19,776 nucleotides of DNA from Candidatus Melainabacteria bacterium (GCA_028817775.1 JAPPOW010000152.1:1-19776), one strand, 5' to 3'; positions 7,156 through 14,478 are shown, numbered from the stretch's first letter. Made by a program: numbers and translations. The notes: generated from the sequence alone by a model not told the origin.

Positions 7156-7668
7156 ATGAGTTCAAGCAAGCCAGTTATTCTTTTTTTGAGCCAAGATGAT
7201 GAACGTAAACAAAAGTTTCGTAGTCTTGTCGGTGCAGATGGTGCAGTCGATTTTCAAACCCCTGACTGTCGTCCTTTTGAACAAAGAGACTATAGGCGTT
7301 CATATGCAACAGGTTTTGATGATGTTCCTGCAGTTGGGATTTGGATTGATAAACAGGATAGTTTTGCTGAGAAAAGACGTTTAGAGGCAATGCAATTAGC
7401 TCATAATATTGTAGTTTCAAACGAAGACAGGCCTGTATTTGTTGTTAGTCCTTCTGAAAATACTGATGAAGTTTCGGATGAGATGCAAGCTTTGGACACA
7501 GGTGTGACGAGAAGATATGGACAAGCTGCTTTTAGCCCTCAAGCTAGAGAGGTTGTATCGGATTTGGTTGTTGAGGGTAGTGTTTTTAGACCTAATCCAG
7601 CAGAAGATATGTCTGTTGATGTAATTACACGCTTTATTGATACATTAGTAAAATCTGGACATAGTTAG
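7156..7668 (+). CDS. Unrecognised 170-residue protein
   Basis: No family recognised. The protein opens with a strand-like segment KPVILFLSQDDERKQKF (5-21), then a polar region, a second strand VPAVGIWIDKQ (57-67), a helix, and a third strand RPVFVVSPSENTDE, an alternating pattern suggesting a small alpha/beta fold. There is no signal peptide or membrane helix. It has the strongest sigma-70 promoter in the window and thus may be well expressed. It lies between another unknown gene and dapF, each with its own promoter, so the run is not necessarily one operon. Confidence 0.72.
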   Translation: MSSSKPVILFLSQDDERKQKFRSLVGADGAVDFQTPDCRPFEQRDYRRSYATGFDDVPAVGIWIDKQDSFAEKRRLEAMQLAHNIVVSNEDRPVFVVSPSENTDEVSDEMQALDTGVTRRYGQAAFSPQAREVVSDLVVEGSVFRPNPAEDMSVDVITRFIDTLVKSGHS

Positions 7669-7673
7669 GTTCT

Positions 7674-7682
7674 TGGTATAAT
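7674..7682 (+). promoter_or_regulatory. Extended -10 promoter of dapF
   Basis: TGGTATAAT ends 8 nt before a GTG (7691) and 11 nt before an ATG (7694). No good -35. It supports a dapF start near 7691-7694 rather than the family-typical ATG at 7748. Confidence 0.6.
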
Positions 7683-7693
7683 CCATTTCAGTG

Positions 7694-8557
7694 ATGCCAA
7701 CTATGACCCAATCAGAAGAACAGTTTAAACGCTCAACTAGTTACCTCATGCCTTTTGAGAAATTACATGGCTTGGGTAATGATTTTGTGGTGGTCAATGC
7801 TGCTCACTTGCCGCTTGATTCCAGCGAAGCTTATGAGAAGGATTTGACGGTGAAGATTTGTGATCGTAAGCGTGGGATTGGTGGTGATGGTTTGATCATT
7901 ATCGATCAAGTTAAGGATTCTGATCAAGCGATTCGCTCTTGGAGATTTTATAACGCTGATGGTTCCGTCGCTGAGATGTGCGGCAATGGTGTGCGCTGCG
8001 CTGGAAAGTATATCTATGAACATGGTTTAAGCGGAGAGGAAACTAATTTCAAACTTGAGACTTTGGCTGGTGATATTGGACTTGAACTTTTGGCTGATGA
8101 AATGGTCAAAGTAGATATGGGCGGTCCACGTGAGATTACTGAGAAACAAAAGCTTGAAGTCGATGGCTTTGGTTTTGATTATGACTTCGTTTCTATGGGT
8201 AACCCACATGCTATTGCTTTCTTTGATGATATCGATGCTGTTAAAGATCATGGTAAAGCAATTGAAATTCACTCTAATTTCCCTAACAAAACTAATGTTG
8301 AGTTTGCCAAGATTATTAGTCCTGAGCAAATTAAATTAGTAGTTTGGGAGCGCGGTTGTGGTTTCACAGAGGCTTGTGGTACTGGTGCTTGCGCTACTGT
8401 AGTTGCTGCAGTGCTGCGTGGTCATTGCCAGAAAGATACTGATATTACTGTGGAGCTACCGGGTGGTAATTTAATTGTTCGCTGGGATTCAGTGGCTGAG
8501 ACTATCTTTATGACTGGTCCAGCGGAGCTGAGCTTTATTGGTTATTTCAATTCTTGA
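7694..8557 (+). CDS. dapF: Diaminopimelate epimerase
   Basis: Converts LL- to meso-diaminopimelate for lysine and peptidoglycan synthesis. 287 residues from the ATG. Both catalytic thiols are present: one in EMCGNGVRCAGKY, the other in EACGTGACATV, together with FEKLHGLGNDF near the N-terminus and GNPHAI in the middle. Most DapF proteins begin a few residues before FxKxHGxGNDF, which would correspond to the ATG at 7748. Here the promoter spacing favours 7694 (or GTG 7691), adding about 18 polar residues. The 3' end overlaps convergent ftsQ by 11 bp. Meso-DAP synthesis indicates a DAP-type cell wall. Confidence 0.96.
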   Translation: MPTMTQSEEQFKRSTSYLMPFEKLHGLGNDFVVVNAAHLPLDSSEAYEKDLTVKICDRKRGIGGDGLIIIDQVKDSDQAIRSWRFYNADGSVAEMCGNGVRCAGKYIYEHGLSGEETNFKLETLAGDIGLELLADEMVKVDMGGPREITEKQKLEVDGFGFDYDFVSMGNPHAIAFFDDIDAVKDHGKAIEIHSNFPNKTNVEFAKIISPEQIKLVVWERGCGFTEACGTGACATVVAAVLRGHCQKDTDITVELPGGNLIVRWDSVAETIFMTGPAELSFIGYFNS

Positions 8558-9326
8558 CTTTACCCAAGAGAACTTCATCAGTATCCAAAGAAAGATCAAC
8601 ATAGGCAAGCTCTTCAGTCTTGCTGAGCTCTATCATCTTAGGCACTACAGTTTCTAGGCGCCGAACTCGCTCAAATAATTCTGGCTCCATCATACCAGCG
8701 ATGAATTTGAGTTTATTACTATAAAAGAAGACATTATTAATGCGATTAACTCTGATTAGGCGAATATGCCCTAGCTCATTGCCATTACTAATATTACTGG
8801 CAATGAGATTTAGGTTGTCATTAATCAAGTCATGGGAGTCTTTGAGGGCTTTGAGTTCACCGGCATCAAGTGCTCTAGTACTCATTAGTTCAACTAAGTC
8901 AGTTTGGCTTTGATAAAAATCATCATAGATTTTAGTAATAGCCTCTGAATTAAAACTTGCTGCTTGCATTTTAGATTCAATTAGAGTTTGAGCTTGATCT
9001 CCTAGTAATTGATCACGATACAATGCCCAAGGTTTAGCTTCTTCAATATGAATTGCTAGTTTTAATTGAGGCACTAGAGTAGTTTTGACTTTGGCTACCT
9101 TGATTAGCGGGGATTTTTCTAGTAGACTAGAGATCTTTTGGGGATTGATTTCTAGTATTGATTTATTTTCTAATCCAAGAGAAGCAATTTGGCTCTCAAT
9201 CTCAGCAACACTAATGCGTTTGAGACCAATAATCTCGTGCTCTAGTTCTACTGGTTTGATTAGTAAATAAATTATGCCAGCACTGAGTAGCAGGAATAGG
9301 ATTGTGCTTAATATATTACGAGGCAT
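8547..9326 (-). CDS. ftsQ: Cell division protein FtsQ/DivIB-like
   Basis: A 259-residue bitopic protein of the FtsQ/DivIB type, the divisome scaffold that links early and late division proteins. One N-terminal membrane helix is at about 4-23. A POTRA-like domain follows (about 31-97: EIIGLKRISVAEIESQIA, then SLLEKSPLIKVAKVKTTLVP and LAIHIEEAKPWAL). A beta domain then ends with YVDLSLDTDEVLLGKV, resembling the usual FtsQ ending. It is not beside murB, ddl, ftsA or ftsZ as in most bacteria but stands alone, convergent with dapF. Its -10 box lies partly within a repeat element. The call rests on architecture and motif likeness. Confidence 0.8.
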   Translation of the reverse strand: MPRNILSTILFLLLSAGIIYLLIKPVELEHEIIGLKRISVAEIESQIASLGLENKSILEINPQKISSLLEKSPLIKVAKVKTTLVPQLKLAIHIEEAKPWALYRDQLLGDQAQTLIESKMQAASFNSEAITKIYDDFYQSQTDLVELMSTRALDAGELKALKDSHDLINDNLNLIASNISNGNELGHIRLIRVNRINNVFFYSNKLKFIAGMMEPELFERVRRLETVVPKMIELSKTEELAYVDLSLDTDEVLLGKVKN

Positions 9327-9332
9327 GGATTT

Positions 9333-9341
9333 ATTATGGCA
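9333..9341 (-). promoter_or_regulatory. Extended -10 promoter of ftsQ at a repeat boundary
   Basis: Minus strand TGCCATAAT, ending 6 nt before the ftsQ ATG. The TGCC is the outer end of the repeat element at 9338-9465, so the element supplies the TG motif and first base of the hexamer. No matching -35. Confidence 0.6.
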
Positions 9342-9465
9342 TATGGTTGCTTTGCAACCTGCGTATGGTCATTTCATTCCCTGCCTATGCTTCGCTGCAA
9401 ATAGCAGGCGGAGCCATACGCAGGAGCTTCAGCTCCATATGCAGGGAGCAAAGCGACCATACGCC
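9338..9465. repeat. 128-bp palindromic element, family C
   Basis: The ends form a 31-bp imperfect inverted repeat (26 of 31 matching by eye): GGCATATGGTTGCTTTGC at the left, and GGCGTATGGTCGCTTTGC read inward from the right on the opposite strand. Inside, short modules of GTATGG or ATATGG plus a small stem plus CCTGC recur, in both orientations. It starts 5 nt after the helicase stop and abuts the ftsQ promoter. It encodes no protein; the size and terminal inverted repeats suggest a non-autonomous mobile element or composite REP. Confidence 0.8.
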
Positions 9466-9470
9466 AACAC

Positions 9471-12400
9471 TCACCTTCCACAAATATTCTTAAAACTACA
9501 AAGCTGACAACTATCAGTATCATCAGTCTTGCCAAATTCATGAGCCAAAATTGCGCCATGCATGGTTTTGATTTGAGCTTTGAGCTCTTCTAGATCCTCA
9601 TGCCTGACTTCAATTGTTTTACGGACAAAGCCTTTGGTCTTGCTTTGCTGAATAAAATCAATTTCACCGTTGAGCATCTTGAATTTGGCTAGTCCTTCAC
9701 GCAAGCCAAGTTCACACAAAAGCTGGTAAAAAACAATTTGTCTATGGTAGTCACCACCTGCTTTGAGTGCAGTAGATTTACCATCTGGATTACCAGTTTT
9801 GTAATCAATAACTTTGACTTCATTACTATCATTAAGAATTTCAATCTTATCGAGTTTACCTGTCAGCTCAATACCATCAAGATTAATACCTTTGTTGCCA
9901 AAATCATACTCTAGCTCTAATTTGCTGCCAAAATTAGCTTGATATTGCTTATAGTAGCTAGTTAGAGCTTCTTCTCCAATTCCAAGGACATCCTTGTGCT
10001 CTTGTTCTGGTAGATATTCATCTTTAAGGTGGTCTTCAAAGCTAGTTAGTAATAGCTTGAGCTCATCGTCTGGATTGCTTCGTCGCTCCACTCCTCGCAA
10101 TGACGTTTCAAAGTCAAATAAAGCAGCATGCACTGCAGTACCAAAACTAGCATGGCGGTTCTTAGCCTGTGGTACTCGCAAGAGATTTTGATAGAAAAAC
10201 TTGCGCGGGCAATTGAGGTAATTATTGAGGTGAGTGATTGAGAGCTTGTAGTTAGAAAGCAAACTATCGATATATTCCTTAGCTTCAGTGATGGCGAAAT
10301 CCTCTGCTTCTTGAAATCTTAGTGGTAATTTTTGTTCTTGCTCGAGTTGTGGCTCTAGTTCAATAGCTTCAACTCGTTCACTTGCCTGCAGATCAGTGAT
10401 GAATAAACTTGGTACTAGATCATTATTGTTGGAATTCTTGCAATGGTATGAAAGATAGAGTTCTTTTTTGGCTCTAGTCATTGCCACATAAAATAGCCTG
10501 CGATCATCTTCATTCTTATTATCGACCAGTAGTGGAGCGGTCTCCTCAACTAGGTTTGGTGGTAGCTTGAGTTTGGCTCTAGCTACCTTGTTGCCCCAGA
10601 GTTTGTCCCTACAATTGAGCAAAAATACATGATCAAATTCCAAGCCCTTGGAACGGTGAGCGGTCATTAGCCGGACATAATCACCTTCTGCTTTGATATT
10701 ACGTGAAGTGATTTTGAGTCCATTGTTGTGAATTAAATCAAGGTGTTTGATCAAATCATCTAGAGTTGGCTGCGATGAGGTCCTGATCCTGACGCTTCGC
10801 TCAGGACAGGCTTCCTCAGGATGACGACGCTGCTGCATCTCGACACAAACTTTGATCTCATTAAACAAAGCATCAAGTTTGTTAATTGAGCTAGTGTAAC
10901 TATCTGACTTGAGCACAAAATCCAAGTAAGCAAAATCCTTGATAATGCGTTCAACTAAAATATCAAGTTTGATATTGGCAGCCAATTGAGTATAAGTGAT
11001 TATTTTCTCAGCCCAGTCTTTGAATTTATGACTCTTGAGTAAAGTATCAATGAAAGTCTGAGCTTCCTCATCAGTTTTGCGGGGACGCAGACGATTAGCA
11101 TCAAAAATATCCTTGATGCTGATATCCTTGAAATCCTCTGACTGAGTGATAAACTGGTAATTCATCAAGTTGAACAAGAGCGCAGAGTTGGATTCTGGTT
11201 TGTTGATTACTCTAAGTAGATCGAGTAATTGTTGCACTTGTCTATCTTCAAGGATATTGTCACCAGCATCAATACGAGAGCGAATGCCAAGGCGAGCTAG
11301 TAAGTTCATAATCTGCTCAGCTTCTTTATTCTCGCGGAAGAGAATAGCAATCTCAGAAGCTTTGCAGCCATTATCAGTCAAAGCTTTGATCTGCTCTGCT
11401 ATATACTTAAGTTCATCTTCATAAGTTTGAGCCTTGATTAATTTAATTGGCTTAGTTGCATAATTGGCAGCTTCACCTGCTGAGTTTAGGGCTTTGTTGA
11501 TCTTTGGGATTAGCTTAGAAATTCGCGCTTCATTCTGGTCAATTGCAGTATTGGCTAGATCAAGAATATTTTGTTGGCTTCGATAATTTTCAGTGAGGAC
11601 TATAAGTTTGACATGCTCTTCAAAAGTTTTGTAGAAATGAATGATATTTTCAAGTGATGCCCCCTGAAAGCGATAGATAGATTGATCATCGTCGCCTACA
11701 ACGAAGATATTTGGGTTCTTTTGATAGCCTTCTGGACTTTTGGTAAGTAATTCAAGGATTTTGTTCTGAGCAGCATTGGTATCTTGGTACTCATCAGCCA
11801 AAATATATAGAGATTCCTCTTGATATTCAGCCAATAAATCGGGGTCATTCTCAAATTGATTAATAACCCGCAAGATCATATCTTCAAAGTCATAGAGCTT
11901 ATTACTGCGTAAGTGTTTTTGGTATTCACGGTAAACATGCACCAGTTCTTTTTGTTTTGGAAACTGCTTGAGGTTCTTTTGGAAATAATCTTTGACTAGA
12001 TTTTTGAAGGTGGTGATCCGGTCGGCGCGTTGATAAAAATCTTGGATTAAGGCAGTGAACTTCGATTCTTGATTGCGCACAAATAATTCTTCCAAGAATT
12101 TATTACAATCTTCTTCCTTTATGCTGCGAGCATTACGGCTAATAAAATCTTCAATCAAATCTTGGTTGAGATTGAAAAATGTCTCAAGCTCTATAATTGC
12201 GTTGTAAACTTGGTCCGGACTGATTGACTCTCGTTTGAGTTCTTGCACAAGGCTAATCAAATCACCGCGATATAAATATGGCTCACCAAATGGTTTGACC
12301 GGGCTGGTAGGATCAAGCTCATCGATAATTGAATTAAAGATCTGGATTCTTTCTAGATCAGCAATTGGTTTAATTGTAAGAAATTTATCTGGGTTCTCTT

Positions 12401-12731
12401 TGATCACTTCATTGCAAAATGAATGAAAGGTATGAATACGCACATAGTAAGCATCAGTACCAACGATTGAAATCAAACGGTTGCGCATCGCTGTCACACC
12501 ACTCTCGGTAAATGTCAAAGCCAGAATGTTTTGCGGGCTGCATTGTAAGTCTGGATTGCGCAGAATATTAGCGATGCGCATTGCTAATATCTGAGTCTTA
12601 CCAGTACCAGGACCGGCGATAACCATGACTGGGCCTTCAGTACTATCTACTGCTTCTTTTTGGGCTGGATTGAGACCTTCATAAGAATCTAGAAACTTTG
12701 ATTCTAGATCTTGCTCAGTGCTAATTGCCAT
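9471..12731 (-). CDS. UvrD/Rep-type helicase fused to Cas4/AddB-like Fe-S nuclease
   Basis: 1086-residue ATP-dependent DNA helicase-nuclease. Superfamily 1 motifs: GPGTGKT (40-46), ADEYQDT (312-318), GDDDQSIYRFQG (346-357), LTENYRS (379-385), LMTAHRSKGLEFD (688-700) and RRLFYVAMTRAKKEL (744-758). The C-terminal third is a PD-(D/E)XK nuclease with H868, D961 (TGKLDKIE) and D976/K978 (VIDYKTG). Four cysteines (C841 in CPRKFFY; C1075, C1078, C1084) fit the iron-sulfur clamp of AddB/Cas4 nucleases. It probably processes DNA ends for recombination or repair, like AddAB/RecBCD. Two repeat-derived segments are inserted in frame: about residues 636-652 (family A) and 876-888 (family B). Neither interrupts a motif. 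It starts 17 bp after the L25 gene and may be co-transcribed with it. Confidence 0.93.
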   Translation of the reverse strand: MAISTEQDLESKFLDSYEGLNPAQKEAVDSTEGPVMVIAGPGTGKTQILAMRIANILRNPDLQCSPQNILALTFTESGVTAMRNRLISIVGTDAYYVRIHTFHSFCNEVIKENPDKFLTIKPIADLERIQIFNSIIDELDPTSPVKPFGEPYLYRGDLISLVQELKRESISPDQVYNAIIELETFFNLNQDLIEDFISRNARSIKEEDCNKFLEELFVRNQESKFTALIQDFYQRADRITTFKNLVKDYFQKNLKQFPKQKELVHVYREYQKHLRSNKLYDFEDMILRVINQFENDPDLLAEYQEESLYILADEYQDTNAAQNKILELLTKSPEGYQKNPNIFVVGDDDQSIYRFQGASLENIIHFYKTFEEHVKLIVLTENYRSQQNILDLANTAIDQNEARISKLIPKINKALNSAGEAANYATKPIKLIKAQTYEDELKYIAEQIKALTDNGCKASEIAILFRENKEAEQIMNLLARLGIRSRIDAGDNILEDRQVQQLLDLLRVINKPESNSALLFNLMNYQFITQSEDFKDISIKDIFDANRLRPRKTDEEAQTFIDTLLKSHKFKDWAEKIITYTQLAANIKLDILVERIIKDFAYLDFVLKSDSYTSSINKLDALFNEIKVCVEMQQRRHPEEACPERSVRIRTSSQPTLDDLIKHLDLIHNNGLKITSRNIKAEGDYVRLMTAHRSKGLEFDHVFLLNCRDKLWGNKVARAKLKLPPNLVEETAPLLVDNKNEDDRRLFYVAMTRAKKELYLSYHCKNSNNNDLVPSLFITDLQASERVEAIELEPQLEQEQKLPLRFQEAEDFAITEAKEYIDSLLSNYKLSITHLNNYLNCPRKFFYQNLLRVPQAKNRHASFGTAVHAALFDFETSLRGVERRSNPDDELKLLLTSFEDHLKDEYLPEQEHKDVLGIGEEALTSYYKQYQANFGSKLELEYDFGNKGINLDGIELTGKLDKIEILNDSNEVKVIDYKTGNPDGKSTALKAGGDYHRQIVFYQLLCELGLREGLAKFKMLNGEIDFIQQSKTKGFVRKTIEVRHEDLEELKAQIKTMHGAILAHEFGKTDDTDSCQLCSFKNICGR
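10070..10105. repeat. Family B half-repeat inside the helicase-nuclease gene
   Basis: The 36-bp segment matches the right half of the 5715-5803 element: CTGGATTGCTTCGTCG at one end and CTCCTCGCAATGAC at the other. The minus strand reads through it in frame as SLRGVERRSNP, in the nuclease domain between H868 and D961. Confidence 0.85.
10777..10825. repeat. Family A repeat inside the helicase-nuclease gene
   Basis: A 49-bp nested palindrome with TCCTGA-CGCTTCGC-TCAGGA inside an outer TCCTGA / TCAGGA pair, ending in the family A signature CTCAGGATGAC. On the minus strand it is translated in frame as RHPEEACPERSVRIRTS, just ahead of the motif V region of the helicase. Confidence 0.85.
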
Positions 12732-12740
12732 ACAAGGACA

Positions 12741-12746
12741 ATTTTA
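12741..12746 (-). promoter_or_regulatory. Possible -10 box of the helicase-nuclease gene
   Basis: TAAAAT on the minus strand, 9 nt before the ATG at 12731, overlapping the gap after the L25 stop. No TG and no -35, so read-through from the L25 promoter is also likely. Confidence 0.35.
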
Positions 12747-12748
12747 CT

Positions 12749-13414
12749 CTATTCTGATTTGGCAGCTTCTTCTTTCTTCTCTTCGCCTTCAGCAGGAGCT
12801 TCAGCAGCGGCTTCTTCACCTTCAGCAGGAGCAGCTTCTTCAGCAGGAGTCGCTTCAATAGTGTGATCCTTACGCTTAGTTTGTGCTTTACAGATCACTT
12901 CTTTAGCTGGATCAAGGATTTCAAGTTCTTCGCGATTGACATTAAGATCGTTAAAAGTGATATGGTCTCCATCTTGAGCTAATGAAGAAATATCAACTTC
13001 AATTGAATAAGGAATGTGGCGTGGAAGACACTTAACGTGAGCTTCTTTATGTACTGTAACTAAGTCAGCACCAAGCTTAACAGCTTGTGATACACCAACA
13101 AACTTAAGAGTGACCTTAGTATTAACTTTGTGACCACGCTTAACTTTGTAGAATTGAATACTTTGTACATCACGGCTAACGTAATCTCTTTGGATTTCTT
13201 TGATTAGCACTTCGTGATCCTCTTGACCATCTTGCTTAAGATTAATCAAATGAGTGTAATCCGCAAAGGGAAGGTGCGAAAATTCTTTAGCGTCAAGTTG
13301 CAAATTGATCGGCTCAATCTCCGGACCATATAAAGTCACAGGCACTTGACCTTCTCTTCTAAGAGCTCTAGCTTTCTTATTTTCTCTAGGCTTTACTTGT
13401 AATTCTATTGCCAT
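12749..13414 (-). CDS. rplY: Large-subunit ribosomal protein bL25 (CTC/TL5 long form)
   Basis: 221-residue bL25 of the long CTC type, which binds 5S rRNA in the 50S subunit. The N-terminal L25 domain is recognisable (about 1-95: RENKKARALRREGQVPVTLY and EVLIKEIQRDYVSRDVQSIQ). The second beta domain (about 96-180) contains VHKEAHVKCLPRHIPYSIEV and ITFNDLNV. The final 35 residues are a low-complexity Ala/Glu tail with a repeated APAEGEE unit, common in this family and presumably disordered. It has its own extended -10 promoter, and the helicase-nuclease gene follows 17 bp later. No pth gene, a frequent partner of rplY, is adjacent. Confidence 0.94.
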   Translation of the reverse strand: MAIELQVKPRENKKARALRREGQVPVTLYGPEIEPINLQLDAKEFSHLPFADYTHLINLKQDGQEDHEVLIKEIQRDYVSRDVQSIQFYKVKRGHKVNTKVTLKFVGVSQAVKLGADLVTVHKEAHVKCLPRHIPYSIEVDISSLAQDGDHITFNDLNVNREELEILDPAKEVICKAQTKRKDHTIEATPAEEAAPAEGEEAAAEAPAEGEEKKEEAAKSE

Positions 13415-13423
13415 AAGGCAGTT

Positions 13424-13432
13424 ATTTTAGCA
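13424..13432 (-). promoter_or_regulatory. Extended -10 promoter of rplY
   Basis: Minus strand TGCTAAAAT, ending 9 nt before the ATG at 13414. No recognisable -35 and no Shine-Dalgarno sequence. Confidence 0.6.
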
Positions 13433-13556
13433 AATTCGTCATTGGAGATATGTGAATATACATTGTTTCTTTAGACTTTTGGGGGATGGAGGGACTCGTA
13501 AATACACCACCTAGACTAGCGAAATTGGTTTAAATAGGGGGAAATTGTTAATAGCT

Positions 13557-14051
13557 ATGGCACTCAACGCGATTAGTGGTCTAGGTACCAATATAATCAA
13601 TGCTTTTCAGCGTCCTGCAGCTCAAGAAGCTGGAGCCCAGGAGGCTGCTGCAGCTCAAACTAAGCTTGAGAGCAGTACTAATAAAGCTGCTGAGAAACCA
13701 AATTTCTTGGAGAAACTTACTTCTTTCACATCTAAATCCAAAGCTAAACCAGAGCTCACTGAGATGCAAGACCGTCTAGCTGGATTGAAAGCTCGCGGTA
13801 AAGTAGTATTGCATCACCCACTTGATTCTACCGTCAAATCTTATATCAAAGACCTCAAAGAATTTCTTGGTGATATCAAGGATCATGCTTATGGCTCTGC
13901 ACGTAGGGATGAACATTTTCAAAAAATCAACATCACGGATAGGAAGCTAGATGAACTCGCTGAAGATTTACTTAAAACTGAAAAAGCCGAACTGGCTCTG
14001 CTTGAGTCACTTGGTGAACTTCAGGGTTTGATTGTTGATGTTTATGTATAA
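13557..14051 (+). CDS. YaaR-like (DUF327-like) protein
   Basis: 164 residues. Residues 20-65 are Ala/Gln/Lys-rich and probably disordered; from about 66 to the end the protein is helical. The C-terminal half (VKSYIKDLKEFLGDIKDHAYG at 93-113, then KLDELAEDLL and the ending GELQGLIVDVYV) resembles the DUF327/YaaR family of small bacterial proteins, whose hallmark is a terminal IQGLL-D-Y-like motif. YaaR function is not firmly established. The assignment comes from remembered motifs and is tentative. I prefer the ATG at 13557 over the TTG at 13545. Unlike its neighbours it has no TATAAT-type box at the usual distance; GGGGGA at about 13537-13542 is 14 nt upstream. The stop is followed 5 nt later by an inverted repeat. 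Confidence 0.6.
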   Translation: MALNAISGLGTNIINAFQRPAAQEAGAQEAAAAQTKLESSTNKAAEKPNFLEKLTSFTSKSKAKPELTEMQDRLAGLKARGKVVLHHPLDSTVKSYIKDLKEFLGDIKDHAYGSARRDEHFQKINITDRKLDELAEDLLKTEKAELALLESLGELQGLIVDVYV

Positions 14052-14056
14052 AGCAA

Positions 14057-14133
14057 AACGCTCTAGCGCTGTAGGGCTGTAACGCTCTAGCGGTTCCCTC
14101 TGTTCCGTTACAGCCTTAGAGCGCTACAGCGTT
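14057..14133. repeat. Imperfect inverted repeat, family D
   Basis: 28-bp arms at 14057-14084 and 14106-14133 pair with about three mismatches; the arms are built from CGCTCTAGCGCTGTA and related words. The 21-nt loop repeats CTCTAGCGG. TACAGCGTT is repeated again just after the right arm. It starts 5 nt after the YaaR-like stop and ends 14 bp before the trxA -10 hexamer, so it could end one transcript and screen the next. Confidence 0.8.
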
Positions 14134-14144
14134 ACAGCGTTGAA

Positions 14145-14153
14145 TGATATAAT
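14145..14153 (+). promoter_or_regulatory. Extended -10 promoter of trxA
   Basis: TGATATAAT ends 7 nt before the ATG at 14161; the -35 position falls in the inverted repeat and has no match. It fixes the start at 14161 instead of the in-frame TTG at 14140, which lies upstream of the hexamer. Confidence 0.7.
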
Positions 14154-14160
14154 CATTCAC

Positions 14161-14478
14161 ATGGCACAAGAAGTAACGGATAGTAATTTTGAAGCAGAAG
14201 TTCTCAACTCTGAGCTTCCTGTATTGGTAGATTTTTGGGCACCATGGTGTGGTCCTTGCAGAGCACTTGCTCCTACTATCGATAAGGTTGCTGAAGAGAT
14301 GGCTGGCAAACTCAAAGTGGTTAAACTTAACACTGACGAGAACCCAGAATCAGCAGTTAAATTTAGAATCAATTCTATCCCTAACCTAATTTTCTTCAAA
14401 GGCGGTCAGCCAGTGGAACAGATTGTTGGGGCTGTGGACCAACAAAAGATAGAAGAAGCTTTCGCGAAGCTGAACTAG
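14161..14478 (+). CDS. trxA: Thioredoxin
   Basis: Cytoplasmic disulfide reductase, 105 residues, the standard thioredoxin length. The redox centre is WCGPC (29-33) in VDFWAPWCGPCRALAP; buried Asp D24 is present. The cis-proline is P74 in NSIPNL. Most thioredoxins have Thr after this proline (IPT), here Asn, a mild variation near the active site. GGQP and the C-terminal helix are normal. The start chosen at 14161 matches family length and the extended -10 box. It is convergent with the minus-strand gene that ends 18 bp downstream; no intrinsic terminator is visible between them. Confidence 0.96.
   Translation: MAQEVTDSNFEAEVLNSELPVLVDFWAPWCGPCRALAPTIDKVAEEMAGKLKVVKLNTDENPESAVKFRINSIPNLIFFKGGQPVEQIVGAVDQQKIEEAFAKLN

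Noticed and set aside
9274..9507. Plus-strand frames across the family C element
   Set aside because: They cross the ftsQ start, a repeat and the helicase end, and encode nothing recognisable.
10070..10825. Frameshift or pseudogene in the helicase-nuclease gene due to the repeats
   Set aside because: Both inserts keep the frame and all helicase, nuclease and Fe-S motifs are intact.
14140..14160. TTG start giving thioredoxin seven extra residues
   Set aside because: The TTG is upstream of the TATAAT box; ATG 14161 gives standard thioredoxin length.
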